Part shown: positions 46,255-58,645 of the stretch, piece after piece
Layout of the letters: each line of letters opens with the position of its first letter
How positions within the stretch are numbered: position 1 is the first letter of the stretch
Assembly: GCA_033182465.1 (NCBI GenBank)
Contig: CP137318.1
Location: 3,100,001-3,164,000, forward strand
Reading direction: 5' to 3'
Origin: Sanghuangporus weigelae
Lineage: Eukaryota > Basidiomycota > Agaricomycetes > Hymenochaetales > Hymenochaetaceae
Length of the DNA stretch: 64,000 nt
Translations under genes and position numbers: made by a program
Notes under the pieces: model-generated
Told to the model about the DNA's origin: nothing
Databases searched by the model: none
The model's input: the letters and a program-made list of their open reading frames with translations, nothing else

Positions 46255-47885
46255 GATGCAACTCATCCAAGCGACTATGATTTCATCAGGCCGTGTACTA
46301 GCAAAATGTATTGATCTTAGCGTGCTGGCTTCCACCAACTGCTAACCTTGATATGATTGAAAGAAAAACAAATAGTCAATGGAAAAAATGTCAATCAATT
46401 AGAAGTATTGATTTAGAAAGTGCGTTTTGTGCACGATAAGTTGCATTCGCATTTCAAAGGTGCTGACTAATCAATGAACACGGTCTGTCACCTTTTGTCA
46501 CCCGCCATCACATCGCGAGCGTTTAAAGCAAGAAGACGATTTGCACTACTGATGACGGTGGTTACGAGCCCATATGTTGTTTTCACCTTTGAAGTGCTCT
46601 GCTTCAGAAGCGCATCTTGAAAATCATCATCGGCCACAGAAAACTGCACGTAGAAGCATGTCCAGAACAGACTGGGACCGGAAAAGGGAACAGGAAGTAG
46701 TGGTGAGAGACAAATCTGAGTTGACCGGAAAGTGGAAGGAGGTAGGTTGATTGGGAATCGGTACGCTTCGTGCTTTTGGTGGTGCTATGTATGCGACGGT
46801 TACGACATCGGTTGGTCCTGTCTGGAGCTCAATGTTCACCTTTGTTGGTACATAAAGGCCAACATCATTCGAGCAGGAAGCTCTTGAAGCTAGATGCCAA
46901 CAGATATTGACAGCAAATCTTCATCATCATCCTTGTCTCTACCACAAGGGTCTAAAATTGATAACTCGCTAGCACTTGAACGCCCAAAACAAACCAACAG
47001 CCCTCCACAACTTCGGCGCCCTCTTTGTATCATATGCTGCAATCGATGCAGACACCTATGATATCAACCACATTACCCGCCAACACCTCGAGCCTTGACG
47101 GCTTGGAGTCAAGTTCAGAGCAGACCTCCGTCTCCAATACTCTACAAACCGTATTTGAACCGCATCAAGTGGATTCAAGTAGTGGTATTGGGAAGAGCGG
47201 CAGACAAAAGTGATATATTTACGAAGGACAGGTGAGCACATGATTTTGCTTGTGATCAATCTTGTAACTAAATGCTAACTATGGTCTGCAGCATCGAGAA
47301 CATGCAAAGGAAAATATTCAGCGAGTCCTTCATCAACGTGTGAGAGCCCTGGGTAAGTGATTCCCCATCGAATGCTCTGCGCTTAACGCTAAGGTGTTTT
47401 ATAATTAGGTTATCAATTAGACTACGCAACCTTCAAAGGTAGGTGCGTCTCGGCAATGTTAACAATTTCATATTCATAAGAGATCGTTAGGCTACATGAA
47501 GTTTCGACAACGTCTAGAGGAAATCCAAAAGAATGAGCATGATCGTTGTGTGTCGCGGCTCTCCTTACTGTTATAACGTAACAAATCCTAATTTGCTTCG
47601 TAGCCCGAGCTGGTAGCGTAGACCCTACTCCTATCTTGCCGCAGGATGATGTGGGTCATTTAATAATCTGACCTCTGGATACATCTGAAAGAATCTTTTA
47701 CCAGGAGGAATTCTTCAAATGTGCTGTAGAAAAGCCTTGGCATCTCGTCAAAGATATTCCAAAGGACTCACCCATACGAAACCTAAACCGACACACATAC
47801 GCAGTTCGAACTCATCTAACCGTCCAGTCCGACATCGGAAGATCTCATACTTCGTGTGAGGTATGAGAATGAATACACCGAAGAT
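46255..47885 (+). pseudogene. Decayed copy A of the downstream ULP1 SUMO protease gene (5' two-thirds)
   Basis: The sequence tracks the intact gene at 48478-50145. Paired landmarks are atgcaactcatcc at 46255 with atgcatcttatcc at 48478, the coding start region near 46560-46860 with 48700-49000, and ggttatcaattagactacgc at 47408 with ggctatcaatcagactatga at 49667. The intron near 47230-47290 is still present, so this is a DNA-level duplication and not a processed copy. Reading frames are broken in several places (for example, an in-frame stop replaces the glutamine of the KWKEMGQLG block) and the peptidase domain is absent. The host gene itself is intact downstream. Confidence 0.82.
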
Positions 47886-48235
47886 AGGTCATCAATCAGA
47901 TTACGAGACTTTCAAGAGCAGATGCCTTTCGGTGATGCCAAAAATCTTTATTCATCAAGATTTTCTGGACTGCATCAATTATCGACAGTGCCTAGAGGAA
48001 ATCCAAAAGCATGTGCACGATAGCTGTATGTCGCAACGCTCCTTACTGTCACAGCATGACAGATGCTAGTTTGTGTCGTAGCTCAAGCTGGTAGTGTAAC
48101 CGCTACTCATATCTTGCCAGGGTGACGTGGGTGTTCTTACCATCCGGAATCTGGATATATCCAAAAGAATGTATTGTATGGCGATATATTCCGAGTGTGC
48201 TGTAGGAAAGGCCACGAAATCTCTTCAAAGGTACT
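47886..48235 (+). pseudogene. Decayed partial copy B of the ULP1 gene (middle part only)
   Basis: Right after copy A reaches the point equal to 50145 of the intact gene, the sequence jumps back and repeats the part equal to 49667-50015: ggtcatcaatcagattacga at 47887, the ctagaggaaatccaaaag block near 47994, and gaaatctcttcaaaggtact near 48215. The intron between the first two blocks seems lost or altered, and the rest is diverged. It contains no start and no peptidase domain. Confidence 0.78.
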
Positions 48236-48719
48236 ACGTATGAAGCCTAAACGCCTGCTGTCAAGTGAGAAGAAGACTGTTGACACGATTACCGTTATTG
48301 TTTCGCATGTATCTACACAAGAGCATTAGATATGAAATAAATATAGAGGTATCTGCAGAAAGCCACATCACCCACCGCTTTCAGTATAGTTAAAATCGCA
48401 AGACAGTGGTTTTATAATTCAATTTCCTGTCATACTTATTTCACTTCTTGTGATTAACCCAAATCCATATATCACGGATGCATCTTATCCAAGCAACCAT
48501 GGTTTTATCAGAGTACCTTAAAGGCCTTCATAGCGCGTTGGCTCTCCGCATTCGAGACCGAGACCTAACGTGCTGACTAATCAACGAGCCAACTCCGGTC
48601 ACGGACCGTCACCTCTTGTCACTCACCAACATCACATTGCGCTTCGCTTCATACCGAGAGTTCAAGGCAAGTGCCAGTGCCAGGACAATTTGCGCGAGCG
48701 ACGGTGGCTACGAGTTCAT
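48236..48719. other. Gap between decayed copy B and the intact ULP1 gene
   Basis: The first part, to about 48477, is AT-rich and shows no clear match. From 48478 on the sequence is the counterpart of 46255 onward, so this is the ancestral upstream region that was duplicated with copy A. The promoter of the intact gene should lie here. Confidence 0.4.
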
Positions 48720-50930
48720 ATGTCAACTTCACCTTTGAAGCGCTCTGCCTCAGACGCGCACCTCGGGAATCATCAACGGCCACGCAAATCTGCGCGTAAG
48801 AGCATGCCTACAACCGACTCGAGACGGACAAAGGAAAAGAAAGTTGTGATGAGAGACGAGCCTGGGTTGGCTGCAAAATGGAAGGAGATGGGCCAATTGG
48901 GAGTTGGTACGCTTCGTGCCTTTGGTAGTGCTATATCTGCCACATTTGCGACGGTGGCCAGCCCTTTGAAGAGGGCAGTATTCCCCTTTCCCGGTACGTA
49001 AAATTCAACGTCACTCGGCGCACAGCTACTGAGGACATATGCCTACAGACTTTGACGGGCTCATACTCCCAACACATCGCTTGATTGGCGACAGATCATT
49101 ATCATCATTACCCGTACCGTCACAACAAGAGTCGAGAACGAACAGCTCTTCAACTCTCACACCACCCCCTAAGCAAACCAACAATTCTCCAACGAACCTC
49201 CTTGCTTCCTCATCAACTTCGGCGCCTTCCTTTTACCCTACGCCGCAATCGTCACAGGTATCTTCTACAACTTCAACCACATCAACCGCTATTCCCTCGA
49301 GTTCCGACGGCTTGGAGACAAGCTCAACACAGACTTCCGTGCCCAATACTCCGCCAAGTTCGCAAACCGCATTCGCATCCCAATCAGATTCAATTCGCAA
49401 TTTAGTCAACCAGAGAAATCGCGATGGGATACTTAATGGCGGTGTAGTGAAGAGTTACAGGCGAAAGAGGCATATTTACGAAGGACAGGTGGGTGCATGA
49501 CATTTCACTTGCAATCTATCTTTCAAGTAATGCTGACTGCTGTCTGTAGCATCGAGAGCACGTAAAAGACTATCTTCAGCGAGTCCTTTATGAACGTACA
49601 CGAGCTTTGGGTAAGTGGTTACGTGCAGCACGCTCTACTTTCAACGCTGAGATGTCTTTTAAATTAGGCTATCAATCAGACTATGAGACTTTCAAGGGTA
49701 AGTGCCTGTCGGCAATTTTAACAATCTCTTGCTCATTGAATTTTTAGGCTATGTGAAGTTTCGACAACGTCTAGAGGAAATTCAAAAGAATGAGCATATT
49801 CATTGTATGTTGCTGCGTTCCTCACTATTACAATGTAATAGATGCTAACTTATGTTTTAGCTCGTGCTAGTTGCGTAGCCCCTACTCCCATCTTGCCACA
49901 GGACGACGTGCGTGTTTTCTATCATCTATGTCTAGATACATGTAAAAGAATTGCCTCTCAGGCCGAATACTTCAAACGTGCCGTGGAAAAGGCTACGAAA
50001 TCTCTTCAAAGGTACTGCCAAGGGCTTTAACACATTCAAAACCTGACTGACATGCAGCCGCAGCCCGAAGCCACCTAAACCCTTCAATCCGGCATTGGAA
50101 GGGCTTACACTTCGCACGAGGTCTAAGAATGAGCGCATTAAAGATCGGCTCCATCCGAAGCGTAAACCAATCCCTGAACGATTACCAAGTGACGCAGAGA
50201 GAGAAGTGAATGCGCTTTTAAGGAAACGTGGTGTCGTATCGAAAGCAGGGCGGGAGCAAGTGAGCGATGCGGATGTGGCGCGTCTAATGCCGGGACAGTG
50301 GCTCAACGATGAGATAATAAACTTCTACGGACAGCTCATTGTCGACCGAGCGGCAGAGGCAGAGGCGGCTAAGGAGAATGAAAAGGGAAAACCTTGGAAT
50401 GTGCACTATTTCTCGACTTTCTTCTGGCCCAAATTACAGAGCGGCTACGAGAAGGGACGTTTGGCAAAATGGACGAAAAAAGTCGACATCTTCTCAAAAG
50501 ACATCGTCATCATGGCCATCAATCATGGCAACGCCCACTGGACGTCGGCTGCAATAGACTTTAGACGAAAGCGCATCATTTCTCACGATAGCATGGGATT
50601 CGAAAGGGGTAACGTGTATAAGGTCAGTATCTCAATATTTTCTTCATTTCAGCCGTTGAAGGATGTTATTAGGCTTTAAGGATGTACCTCAATGAAGAAC
50701 ATAAGAACAAAAAGAAAAAGCCGTTTGACTTTAACGGATGGGAAGATTACAGTTCAAAAACATATCCGGGGCAGGAAAATGGCTACGATTGCGGTGTCTT
50801 CACCTGCCAGACGCTCGAATACCTTTCCCGTGGAGAAGAGGAATTCAATTTCACCCAACAAAACATGACATATCTTCGACAACGGATGATATGGGAGATT
50901 GGCAGAGCGAGACTTGGGGATCCTCTGTAA
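48720..50930 (+). CDS. ULP1: SUMO-specific protease Ulp1 (C48 cysteine peptidase)
   Basis: Processes SUMO precursor and removes SUMO from targets, often at the nuclear envelope. The N-terminal half is disordered and basic/Ser-rich (MSTSPLKRSASDAHLGNHQR); an intron after FPFPG leads to DFDGLILPTHRLIGDR. Short exons give REHVKDYLQRVLYERTRALG, YQSDYETFKG and VKFRQRLEEIQKNEHIH. The peptidase domain (from about 50200) shows VARLMPGQWLNDEIINFYGQ, WNVHYFSTFFWPKL, KDIVIMAINHGNAHWTSAAI, KRIISHDSMG and TYPGQENGYDCGVFTCQTLE. The His of AHW, the Asp of HDS, the Gln of GQENG and the Cys of DCG make a complete catalytic set. Two broken copies lie upstream. Confidence 0.95.
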
Positions 50931-51103
50931 CATTCGCCGTGTATTTCTATACTTATCTTTTTCTATTCCTCGTTCTGTCTTTTTTATTCTTTGCATTGTA
51001 CTCTGTTGCCATCGCATCTCGCTCAGTCTTGCATAGTTGTAGTCAATAGAGGATGGGAAACTTGACCTCATAAACGGGTTGTGTATCCAGGTGCAAGCGC
51101 GCA

Positions 51104-51677
51104 TTATCGTCTAAACCACCATACAACAATAAAGAACCAGAACACTAAGATAAGGAAGACTATATACCACAACCATCGGCACCCTTGGCGCTCTGCCATG
51201 TTATTCATTCGTCGGAAGGTACCAGCAAGTATGCCTGTTGTTTCTTCGAATGCATCGTTCTGGGCAAGCATGAGTACATCCAGGAGCTCCTGAAGAGCAA
51301 TTCAGTTACGCACCATTTGGCTCAACTGCACGGCCGAATCACGAATCTCATTTCCAATTCCAATGGTAATCTAGAACACACTCGGTTACTGGCGCCAGAC
51401 AACGAAATCAACAGGCTCACAGATTTGAGTGCCTTCACTTTGGCACTGAGGCCTTCTATGTCCTCGTCATTTTGCGATTCTAGCTCGTCAGCTGTACGGT
51501 TGGCATTGGCTAGGTAAGGAGAGGGGCTGCGACTCGATGAGTAGGATGAGTATGCTTCCGAAGAATGGCCGAAGAGGGCAGAGCGATCTCGCAGCGATGA
51601 GTTTTGGTTTATAGAGAATCTATGTGCGGGTCAGACAAATACTGTGTCCATTGACTCAAGGCGCACCTTTGTGGCAT
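51104..51677 (-). CDS. Bet1-type Qc-SNARE
   Basis: A small tail-anchored SNARE for ER-Golgi or intra-Golgi vesicle fusion. Minus-strand exons: ATG at 51677 with MPQR, then FSINQNSSLRDRSALFGHSS, PSPYLANANRTADELESQND, EDIEGLSAKVKALKS, next ITIGIGNEIRDSAVQLSQM, then ELLDVLMLAQNDAFEETTGI, LAGTFRRMNNMAERQGCRWL and a C-terminal membrane anchor (WYIVFLILVFWFFIVVWWF) ending RR. The LESQND-GLSAKVKALK block and the heptad pattern around it are Bet1 features. Introns are 51610-51666 and two more near 51364-51424 and 51283-51306 (the last only about two dozen bases, so its borders are uncertain). Length is about 150 residues. Confidence 0.88.
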
Positions 51678-52222
51678 ATTCGCACTTGCATTACGCCCGG
51701 CGGTAAGTTGAGCGAGCGAGCATAAATTACACGTCAGATGTAAATCACGTGAGTTTCGCATCAAAAATAATTCAATTTCACCTCGGTTAGAGTAGAACTA
51801 ATGCTGAGGGATTTAATCTGGCGAATGACGAAAGACTTCGTGATGATCCAAGATGTGTTAGTTATAACCCTTATGATTAAGCATTCTTTTAGCTATTGAA
51901 TGCAGTAATGGGGAATGACACGGCAGAGCTACATGTAAGTAGGTCACAAAAGAGTTGCATCTGATGAATTGCTCCTGGAAGTCAACAAATCAAAATTTAG
52001 GCCATATCTTGTGCGAAGTATGCCTGTCGCGCGATAATGACATTGATGTGTGCTCGTCAGAGTTTGCATGAATGTGAATGGAATGAAGCGACCGGGATCA
52101 ATTCACTTCACGCACGTCGATATCATGTGACTCGCGTAAGAGGCAGATTTTCTAGTTCTACTACCTACATAGTTCAACTTGTTACTCTTTGCCTTAGGTG
52201 AAGAAAGTGACGAGCCTTAGCC
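51678..52222. promoter_or_regulatory. Divergent intergenic region, SNARE gene / mitochondrial RNase gene
   Basis: This 545 bp, AT-rich stretch lies between two divergent start codons. It should carry both promoters. No gene, repeat or named element is recognised. Confidence 0.35.
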
Positions 52223-55107
52223 ATGCTTTCCTCCTCCCTGCGCCATACTGGTTCCGGTGCATCCTTTGTGCTCAAACGATACGCTGCGAGCTCGGCCTTG
52301 GCTGGACTGACGGCAAACGGCGGCGACGTTAACCGAATAAAAGGTACTGCGAAACGTCTCATCAAGGGAGCCAAGGAAAGCCAGAATCCAGCATGGCGGC
52401 ATACCACTGGGAAGAAGGGCGAGAAGAAACGACTGGAACAAGATGTGCTAGCGAGCAGCGGCCAGCGCGACGCTCATAAGGAACCGAATACTTTTGCTAA
52501 TCGTCCAATGGAGACCTGGTCGGTGGAGGAGCTCTTGCAATCTGGTAGCACGGCTTTGCAGCCCGGGACATATCTTGAAGTTCGCAGGTAAATACTTTCT
52601 TCTTAATCCTATACAGAAACTGAATTCGAGATCTCAGGAGTACGGAGACTTTGGACGGTGTTGTTCTTGCGTCGGGAGTAAATAATATCGGGCGCAATGA
52701 AGATGTGATCAGTATAAGCACACGGGGAGAGGTTTTCGTGAACCGCTCTAGTGATGTCATGTTCGCTGTGCCAAACTTCGTCGACAATTTTCTCGTGGAA
52801 CGTTGCGGAACTTCTGAAACGCATGAGGATGACCACCAGCTTGCGGCGCGACTTCGTGTCCTCCGAGCTGCACGAGAATTTGACCGCGCTGTGGAGAAAG
52901 AAATGCATCGCCTTGGACGGGCAATGCGGGACATTTATCCGCAAGTCCGTGCTCGCCACCCTAACGAATGGGAGCATGTAACGACAATGCAAGTCGCCCG
53001 AATGCTCAATGCTACTCCAAATGTGTCGGTCATCACCCTCTTTGCCGTCCATAGACAACTCATGGACCGAGCAGATGAATTCGTCTGCCATCCGACTCGG
53101 CATCGCTTTGCCCACTCCTTTGATGTCCGTCCCCTGTCTCACCTCAAGAATATTGAAGCCGTGAAGCAGATGGTCCGAGAAAACAATCCCGTTATCCATT
53201 ACTTTCATGAAAAGGCAAAATTTCTCATTGATCGTTCTCGGGAGCTCGCTGCGAGTTCAGTTGGAGAACCACCAAGCCGTGCGGATATCTCGGATATGAA
53301 ATTTACTCCGAAGGAGCAGGAAATCATAACTTTTCTCCGACATTCAATTTCGCATGAACGAAGGATTCAGCAAGATCCTTACGAGGGGATGCTTCCAGCT
53401 CTCATCAAGGACACTAACAGATATGACGAAATTATCACAGTCCATGTTGCATTAAGGTTCCTACGCGAGATTGGGGTTTTCACGCCGTGGGAGGATACCG
53501 CATCCAAGGATAAAGATCTATATCTACCTTCAACCACCGGAGACTCGATTATACTCCCTATCGCTGAAGCTACACCTAGTTCTACCGCGCGAAAGGAACC
53601 GACAAAGACATCTGGTCTCCTTACTATAGATGAGCACGCGAGTGTTCGACATGACTTCGGGGACTTGCCTGTGTATGTTATCGACGATGCAACCGCAGAA
53701 GAATTAGATGACGGTGTTTCAATCGAATCAGTCCCGGGTGAACCTGACTCCGCGTGGATTCACGTTCATGTAGCCGATCCAACCGCTATCATTCCGATCA
53801 CTCATCCACTGGCACAAGAGATGCAAAAGCGCACAGAAACTATATACTTTGCACATCAGACCTATCCCATGCTTCCAGACGACGTCGCAAAGCTGTGTGA
53901 CATGGGCCGCGCCGACGCGTCTAGCTCCGGCCAGAATGTCTTGACGTTCAGCGCAAAAATTGGATCGGATGGTCAGATTCTGGACTACAAAGTGCGTGTA
54001 GGGCGCGTGCGTAACGTTCATAAAATCAAGTACGACGACGTAAGCGCGATTCTGCTGGATCGGACAGATCCTATTCGATTCACTCCGTTTGAACCGGAGC
54101 TAACAGGATTGGATGTGGTCGACTCTTCATATGTCCTGCCGCATGCCGGAGATTTGAGACGTCTCTTCGAAGTAACGCGTCGTCTAATGGAGGATCGTTT
54201 CAAAAAGGGTATCTTCGCCTTTTCGTTCAATTACCCGGAGGTTGAATTCCTTGATAAACCGGTTTTGCGGAATCCTTCGCATGTAGTGCATCCGATTTTA
54301 TACCGCGGCTATCCCAGGCTGCGATATTATACAGCGATCGGTCAAGCCTGTGAACTAGGATCTCGCTCTCTAGTCGCAGAATGTATGAAAGTGGCGAGCC
54401 GCGTCGCGTCAAGATTCTGTCTCGATCATAACATAGCTGCCATAAGGCGTGGAATGACTAATGTTTTGATAGACGAGGACAAACTGTCTCGTATCCGCGC
54501 TGCTCGGGATGATAACGGATTTGTTGATGTCGATTTTTTGGCACAAATTGGCACCACACTGCCGCTCGGCGAGAGTTCGGTGAAACCAATAGGTCATTGG
54601 CTTCTCGGCATTCCTGAAGGGGAGGGCTACGTGCGGGTTACTTCACCTTTACGACGTGCGGAGGATATGCTCGCGCATTGGCAAATCAAGAGCGCACTTC
54701 TACCAGGCGGCGGTGCTCCACCTCCTCTCGATGAAGACGAGATGAAGCGTGTACTCGAGGACATGAGCGGACCAAAGCAGACGCTCAAGAAAGCGTATCG
54801 TGCTCATGAACGCCAATGGTCACATACGTACATCGAACGCTTCATGGCGGAACAACGGAAGGCAGACACTTGGTATTCGGAATCCAATCCTCTGCTTCGT
54901 ATGGAGGGATACGTTCTTGGGCTTCCGATCCACAACTATGTGAGGTGGTCGCAGTACCAGGATGTTTATTTACCCAAGCTCGGCATAAGTGCAGTATTGC
55001 CAGTAAAGTATGGCGATGCGATACCGATCGGTTCTCGGATCAAAGTAAACGCGAAGAACCTCTTCCAGTACGATCTGAACCAGGTTCTAGAATTGGAATT
55101 GGCTTAG
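52223..55107 (+). CDS. Mitochondrial RNB-domain 3'-5' exoribonuclease (Dss1/Msu1 type)
   Basis: RNase II/RNB-family enzyme; the mitochondrial Dss1 member works with helicase Suv3 in RNA decay. Exon 1 (to about 52588) encodes an Arg/Ser-rich N-terminus (MLSSSLRHTGSGASFVLKRY). After one short intron, an 822-codon exon follows. The catalytic RNB block shows PVYVIDDATAEELDDGVSIE and WIHVHVADPTAIIPITHPLA, with the Asp cluster that binds metal, then AHQTYPMLPDDVAKLCDMGR, LTFSAKIGSDGQILDYKV, YRGYPRLRYYTAIGQACELG and YVRVTSPLRRAEDMLAHWQI. N-terminal PIN or S1 domains as in Dis3 are not seen, which supports the mitochondrial type. Total is about 940 residues. Confidence 0.92.
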
Positions 55108-55646
55108 GCATCTTTAAATAACCTTCATACACGATCCTAACTGCGAATTGATATTTCAATAACTTATCACTTTTATCAATTCTTCCTCAATTCCAGTTCT
55201 ACACTAATTCCCTGGATCACATATCTGCCTTTGCGCACCTCATAAACCTCATCGTCGTCCAAAAATAAATAGAATAGCAACCGCATGCAGTCTCGTACTA
55301 TAGAAACATGTTACGTTCGCGCTCGCTTAAATTACACCTGGTAACCATAAGCACAAACGTTATGGGACCAAATATAGAAACAAAAAGGACTGGTGTGCTT
55401 AGAAGTAGTAGATAAGTAAGTGGATCGAGAGGTTATTGTACGCGGGGTGGGTAGATAAGGATAAAGACGGTGGACTTGACCTGTGAACTGTAGTAACAGG
55501 ACACAAGAAATGGTGGGCCGATTTGAAGAATATCAAGTGACATCAACGAAGAGTCCTTTTGTTGCCGCCAGCAGATGAACAGGTATTGAAGAAATGGAGA
55601 AGAGACTGAAGGAGCTAGTACACAGGTCGGCCTAATTGACTGATGA
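55108..55646. other. Convergent intergenic region
   Basis: This 539 bp stretch lies between the convergent ends of the RNase gene and the UPF0658 gene. It is AT-rich without a recognisable gene; 3' UTRs are expected. Confidence 0.35.
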
Positions 55647-57360
55647 CTAGTCAATGCTCATGCGATTTGGATTGGCGGCCAGTGGATACGATCGATTGTG
55701 ACTGTGCCCAAACTTTGTTCCGTTTCGTCGCAATGAGTTCGAGCGACCCGAGTTCTTATTCACTGATGAGGATCATGCATTTCAGCCATCCAGCCGAAAA
55801 CAGGATGAGAGCAGAACGCACTGTGATATTTGAGTCCTCCACCAAAGTTGCGCATAACTATGAATGCCACAACCACCGTAGTTATGAGCAAGATGATCGC
55901 AATGACAGCTGGAGAAGTAAAACAAAGAGTAAGACAATGAGCATATATGAAACTAAAGAAGACTTACCGAAAACTGTCAACGTCTTCCTGACTTCTTCAA
56001 TGCCGTCTAGTTGGTATATTCTGAAGAGCTACACAGAAAGCAAGACAGTAAATGACGAAGATTACGAGCTATTTTCGAAGAAGACAAACCTTGTAGACAA
56101 AGTACACCAAAGCCCCTCCACAGCCCAACATAAACGACAGCATCATATAAATGTTCTCATACCGCGCGGCCAGCATCCCGTCGACAAGGACGAGAATCGA
56201 AAACGGCAAAGCTGCGTATGTAACGTAATATTCCCAATCATGATCATGAAGCACCAGTGCAATCAGCTGCACGCAGAAGCCGACGAAGAAGAATACGTCG
56301 AACTTCATGATGCCCACGAAGATTTGATACTGCGCGTACATACGCCTTACTTGACGGTCGGCTCCCAGTCGTTTGTAGACTTTCCACCCGAACTCTTGCC
56401 AGATTTTCCAACCGAGCGCGATGTACGCTATTTCGGCAACTGAGATTACGATTGGAATGATCGTAGTGAGGACATTGACAGGTATGCTTGATATACCCGT
56501 GTCAGTGTTGATGGCAGCAACCGAACTACGGATTTCGAAAATCTGAATGACTGCGTAGATGAGGAACAGGGCGTTGAAAATGCTGAATTTGACATTAATA
56601 GATAAGACGAGAATAGACATCGATAAATAAGAAGGCACGAACGTCAAGAACAGGAACTGTAGAGTGTTCCGCGCATGAACGGCGTCTATTGCCATAGCAA
56701 GCTGGAACACGCTGAATTGACGTGCGTAAAATGGATAAGCCTCTCTGGAGACAATAATGACTCACTGAGCGAAGCAGAAGATTCCCAGATATACTGGTAA
56801 TCGTTGAGTGCTCAGATCGCTCGTATCCGAGAAGTCCTTGATTCGAAGATAGAGATCGGCTTCGATGGTGATGTCGATTATTGTCTCAAGGAGAACCGTG
56901 AGTACGTAGAACCGACATGCCATGGAATCAGGTAAAATCTAAAGGGAATAATGAGCCGGAAAACGCAAACGTTGCGAACATTAGCACTAGCCTTTTGGAA
57001 GAAGCTACGCGTATCCGTCTTCACAATTTCTTTCGGAGCATTGAGATGGCAGTCAGAGGCAACAGCGCCTCCACCACCACTATGTCCGTCTGATTGGCCC
57101 TCCCATGAACTCTGTTTTCGACCGAAAGGTGGATAAAGCGGGGGCGGGGGCGTTCTGTCGTGTGATGGCGGATAGGTAGAGTTCACAGAAAAAGAAGACT
57201 GCTTCGGCAGCGGTACGGCGGTGGTAGTGTAGGAGTCGATAATATCGTCCTCGGCTGGCGGTTTGTAATCGTCTAATCCATTCCAATCTGGACGAGAGGG
57301 GTAGGGAGGGAGGTGGATTGAAGAATCGTTTACTGCGTAAATATTCCTCTGGGAGGCCAT
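55647..57360 (-). CDS. UPF0658 Golgi membrane protein family
   Basis: Minus-strand exons give a cytosolic Pro-rich N-terminus (MASQRNIYAVNDSSIHLPPY), then FFQKASAN, RFYVLTVLLETIIDITIEAD, LYLRIKDFSDTSDL, a series of membrane segments (for example NTLQFLFLTFVPSYLSMSIL, VLTTIIPIVISVAEIAYIAL, FDVFFFVGFCVQLIALVLHD and YAALPFSILVLVDGMLAARY), then LFRIYQLDGIEEVRKTLTVF, a last segment (SPAVIAIILLITTVVVAFMV), MRNFGGGLKYH and a tail ending PLAANPNRMSID. About seven membrane spans are seen. The family is fungal, located to the Golgi in fission yeast, with no known activity. Alternative frames near 55745 end early; the join to the NRMSID ending keeps phase and fits the family. Confidence 0.85.
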
Positions 57361-57721
57361 CGTTGCTGGGATGACTGGCCACCTATCGACTCTGAAAACG
57401 ATTGGAATGTGTCGTCCTGCGATACTTTACAGATGCAAAGAGTGTGAGGAGAAGTTGGAAAGAGCGACGACGAGAGAGAGTGCTGATGGCTGACAGGAAG
57501 GCGGTGAGTGTGTGTGTCGTTATTATTCGGGGGACCGTCAGCCGCACGTGACACAATATATCTTCTCACCCGAGGTCCCCGCCCCGTATCACTCTGCTCC
57601 TTCTACTTCATCCTCGCCCGCCGCTTCTATCGCGACTGTGTCGAATCAGTGCTGAAAACTCTTATACTAGTCACTCGTTCTTCCTACAAGTCATCCTCGA
57701 TTCTTTGCTGTACTCTTGAAG

Positions 57722-58180
57722 ATGCCTGCCGCGCAAATTCCCAAAGGATTCTTCAGCGCCAAGCCTGCCGGCTGGAAAAAGCCTGGCCAGCCAGGCTCGC
57801 CCAATCTAGATGTTGCCGAGAAAGCCCAAGCTCCTCAAAGAATCACTGCTGAAGGTCCTGAAAAGCCCAAGAAGAGCTGCACTCCTCAGAAGATCGCTTT
57901 CCGTACTTTCATCCAACCCTACAAGAAACGTTACGCTTCCTACAAAGGTGAATGACTGTCCTTCTCCATCTCATATCTTCGCATATAAAATCATCTCCTT
58001 CTAGTCATTGCCATCATCGTCACTGCAATCGTCATGGTCGTCCTCATCATCGTCCTGCTACTTTTCTGTGGTGTCTTCCAAGAAGCCAAAGAACGTGCCG
58101 AAAGTCATGCTATCGGCGAAGTGCTCCAAGACTACTCGCTGTCTCATACATCTCACTCCACGGCTACTATCTCCAATTAG
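57722..58180 (+). CDS. Small single-pass membrane protein, unrecognised
   Basis: Two exons joined at YASYK|V (intron about 57950-58003) give about 134 residues. The N-terminal 80 residues are Pro/Lys-rich (MPAAQIPKGFFSAKPAGWKK). A strong membrane span follows (IAIIVTAIVMVVLIIVLLLF), then CGVFQEAKERAESHAIGEVL and a short Ser/Thr-rich end. The basic flank before the span suggests an N-terminus in the cytosol. The ATG follows a long C/T-rich leader, as for expressed genes. I know no family for it. Confidence 0.65.
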
Positions 58181-58645
58181 ACTTGCGCAACTTCTACTCT
58201 ACATGATTGACTACTCTTGCTTTCGGGACTGGACTACAACACGACTCTTGGCTTGGACCTTTCGTTCTTTCTGTGTTTCTGCGGGCTACTTGCGTCTTAA
58301 GCGCGTGCTACTATGGACTATACCACTATACCTATTCCCCATCTACTACACTATACCTTAGCTCTTTGCTGTAATTACCACGTATAGTCTCTACGGATCC
58401 TACTTCTATTTTTGTCCAATTCGCAAGAATCACTCGGTCACTATTCTGTTTGTATGCACAATGAAACATATAGTATCGATTCGATATTTCTGTCATATTA
58501 TCCGAATGTGATTTTCAATGTCGACGTTTGCGTATATGATATGCTCAGTGTAAATGTAAGATTGCTCAGTCATCTAGTTAAGATTTAAAGCCGTAATCTC
58601 CGACGGCCTTCGCGTGAGGCTGAGAAGATCATGCTCCGAGTACTG
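58181..58645. other. Convergent intergenic region
   Basis: This 465 bp stretch holds the 3' ends of the small membrane protein gene and of Pth2. It contains an open frame rich in aromatic residues just after the stop codon, with no family features. Confidence 0.35.

Noticed and set aside
46627-47259. Short ORFs in the ULP1 fossil as possible genes
   Set aside because: They match the intact gene only in pieces and in shifting frames, and lack the peptidase domain; a pseudogene is the simpler reading.
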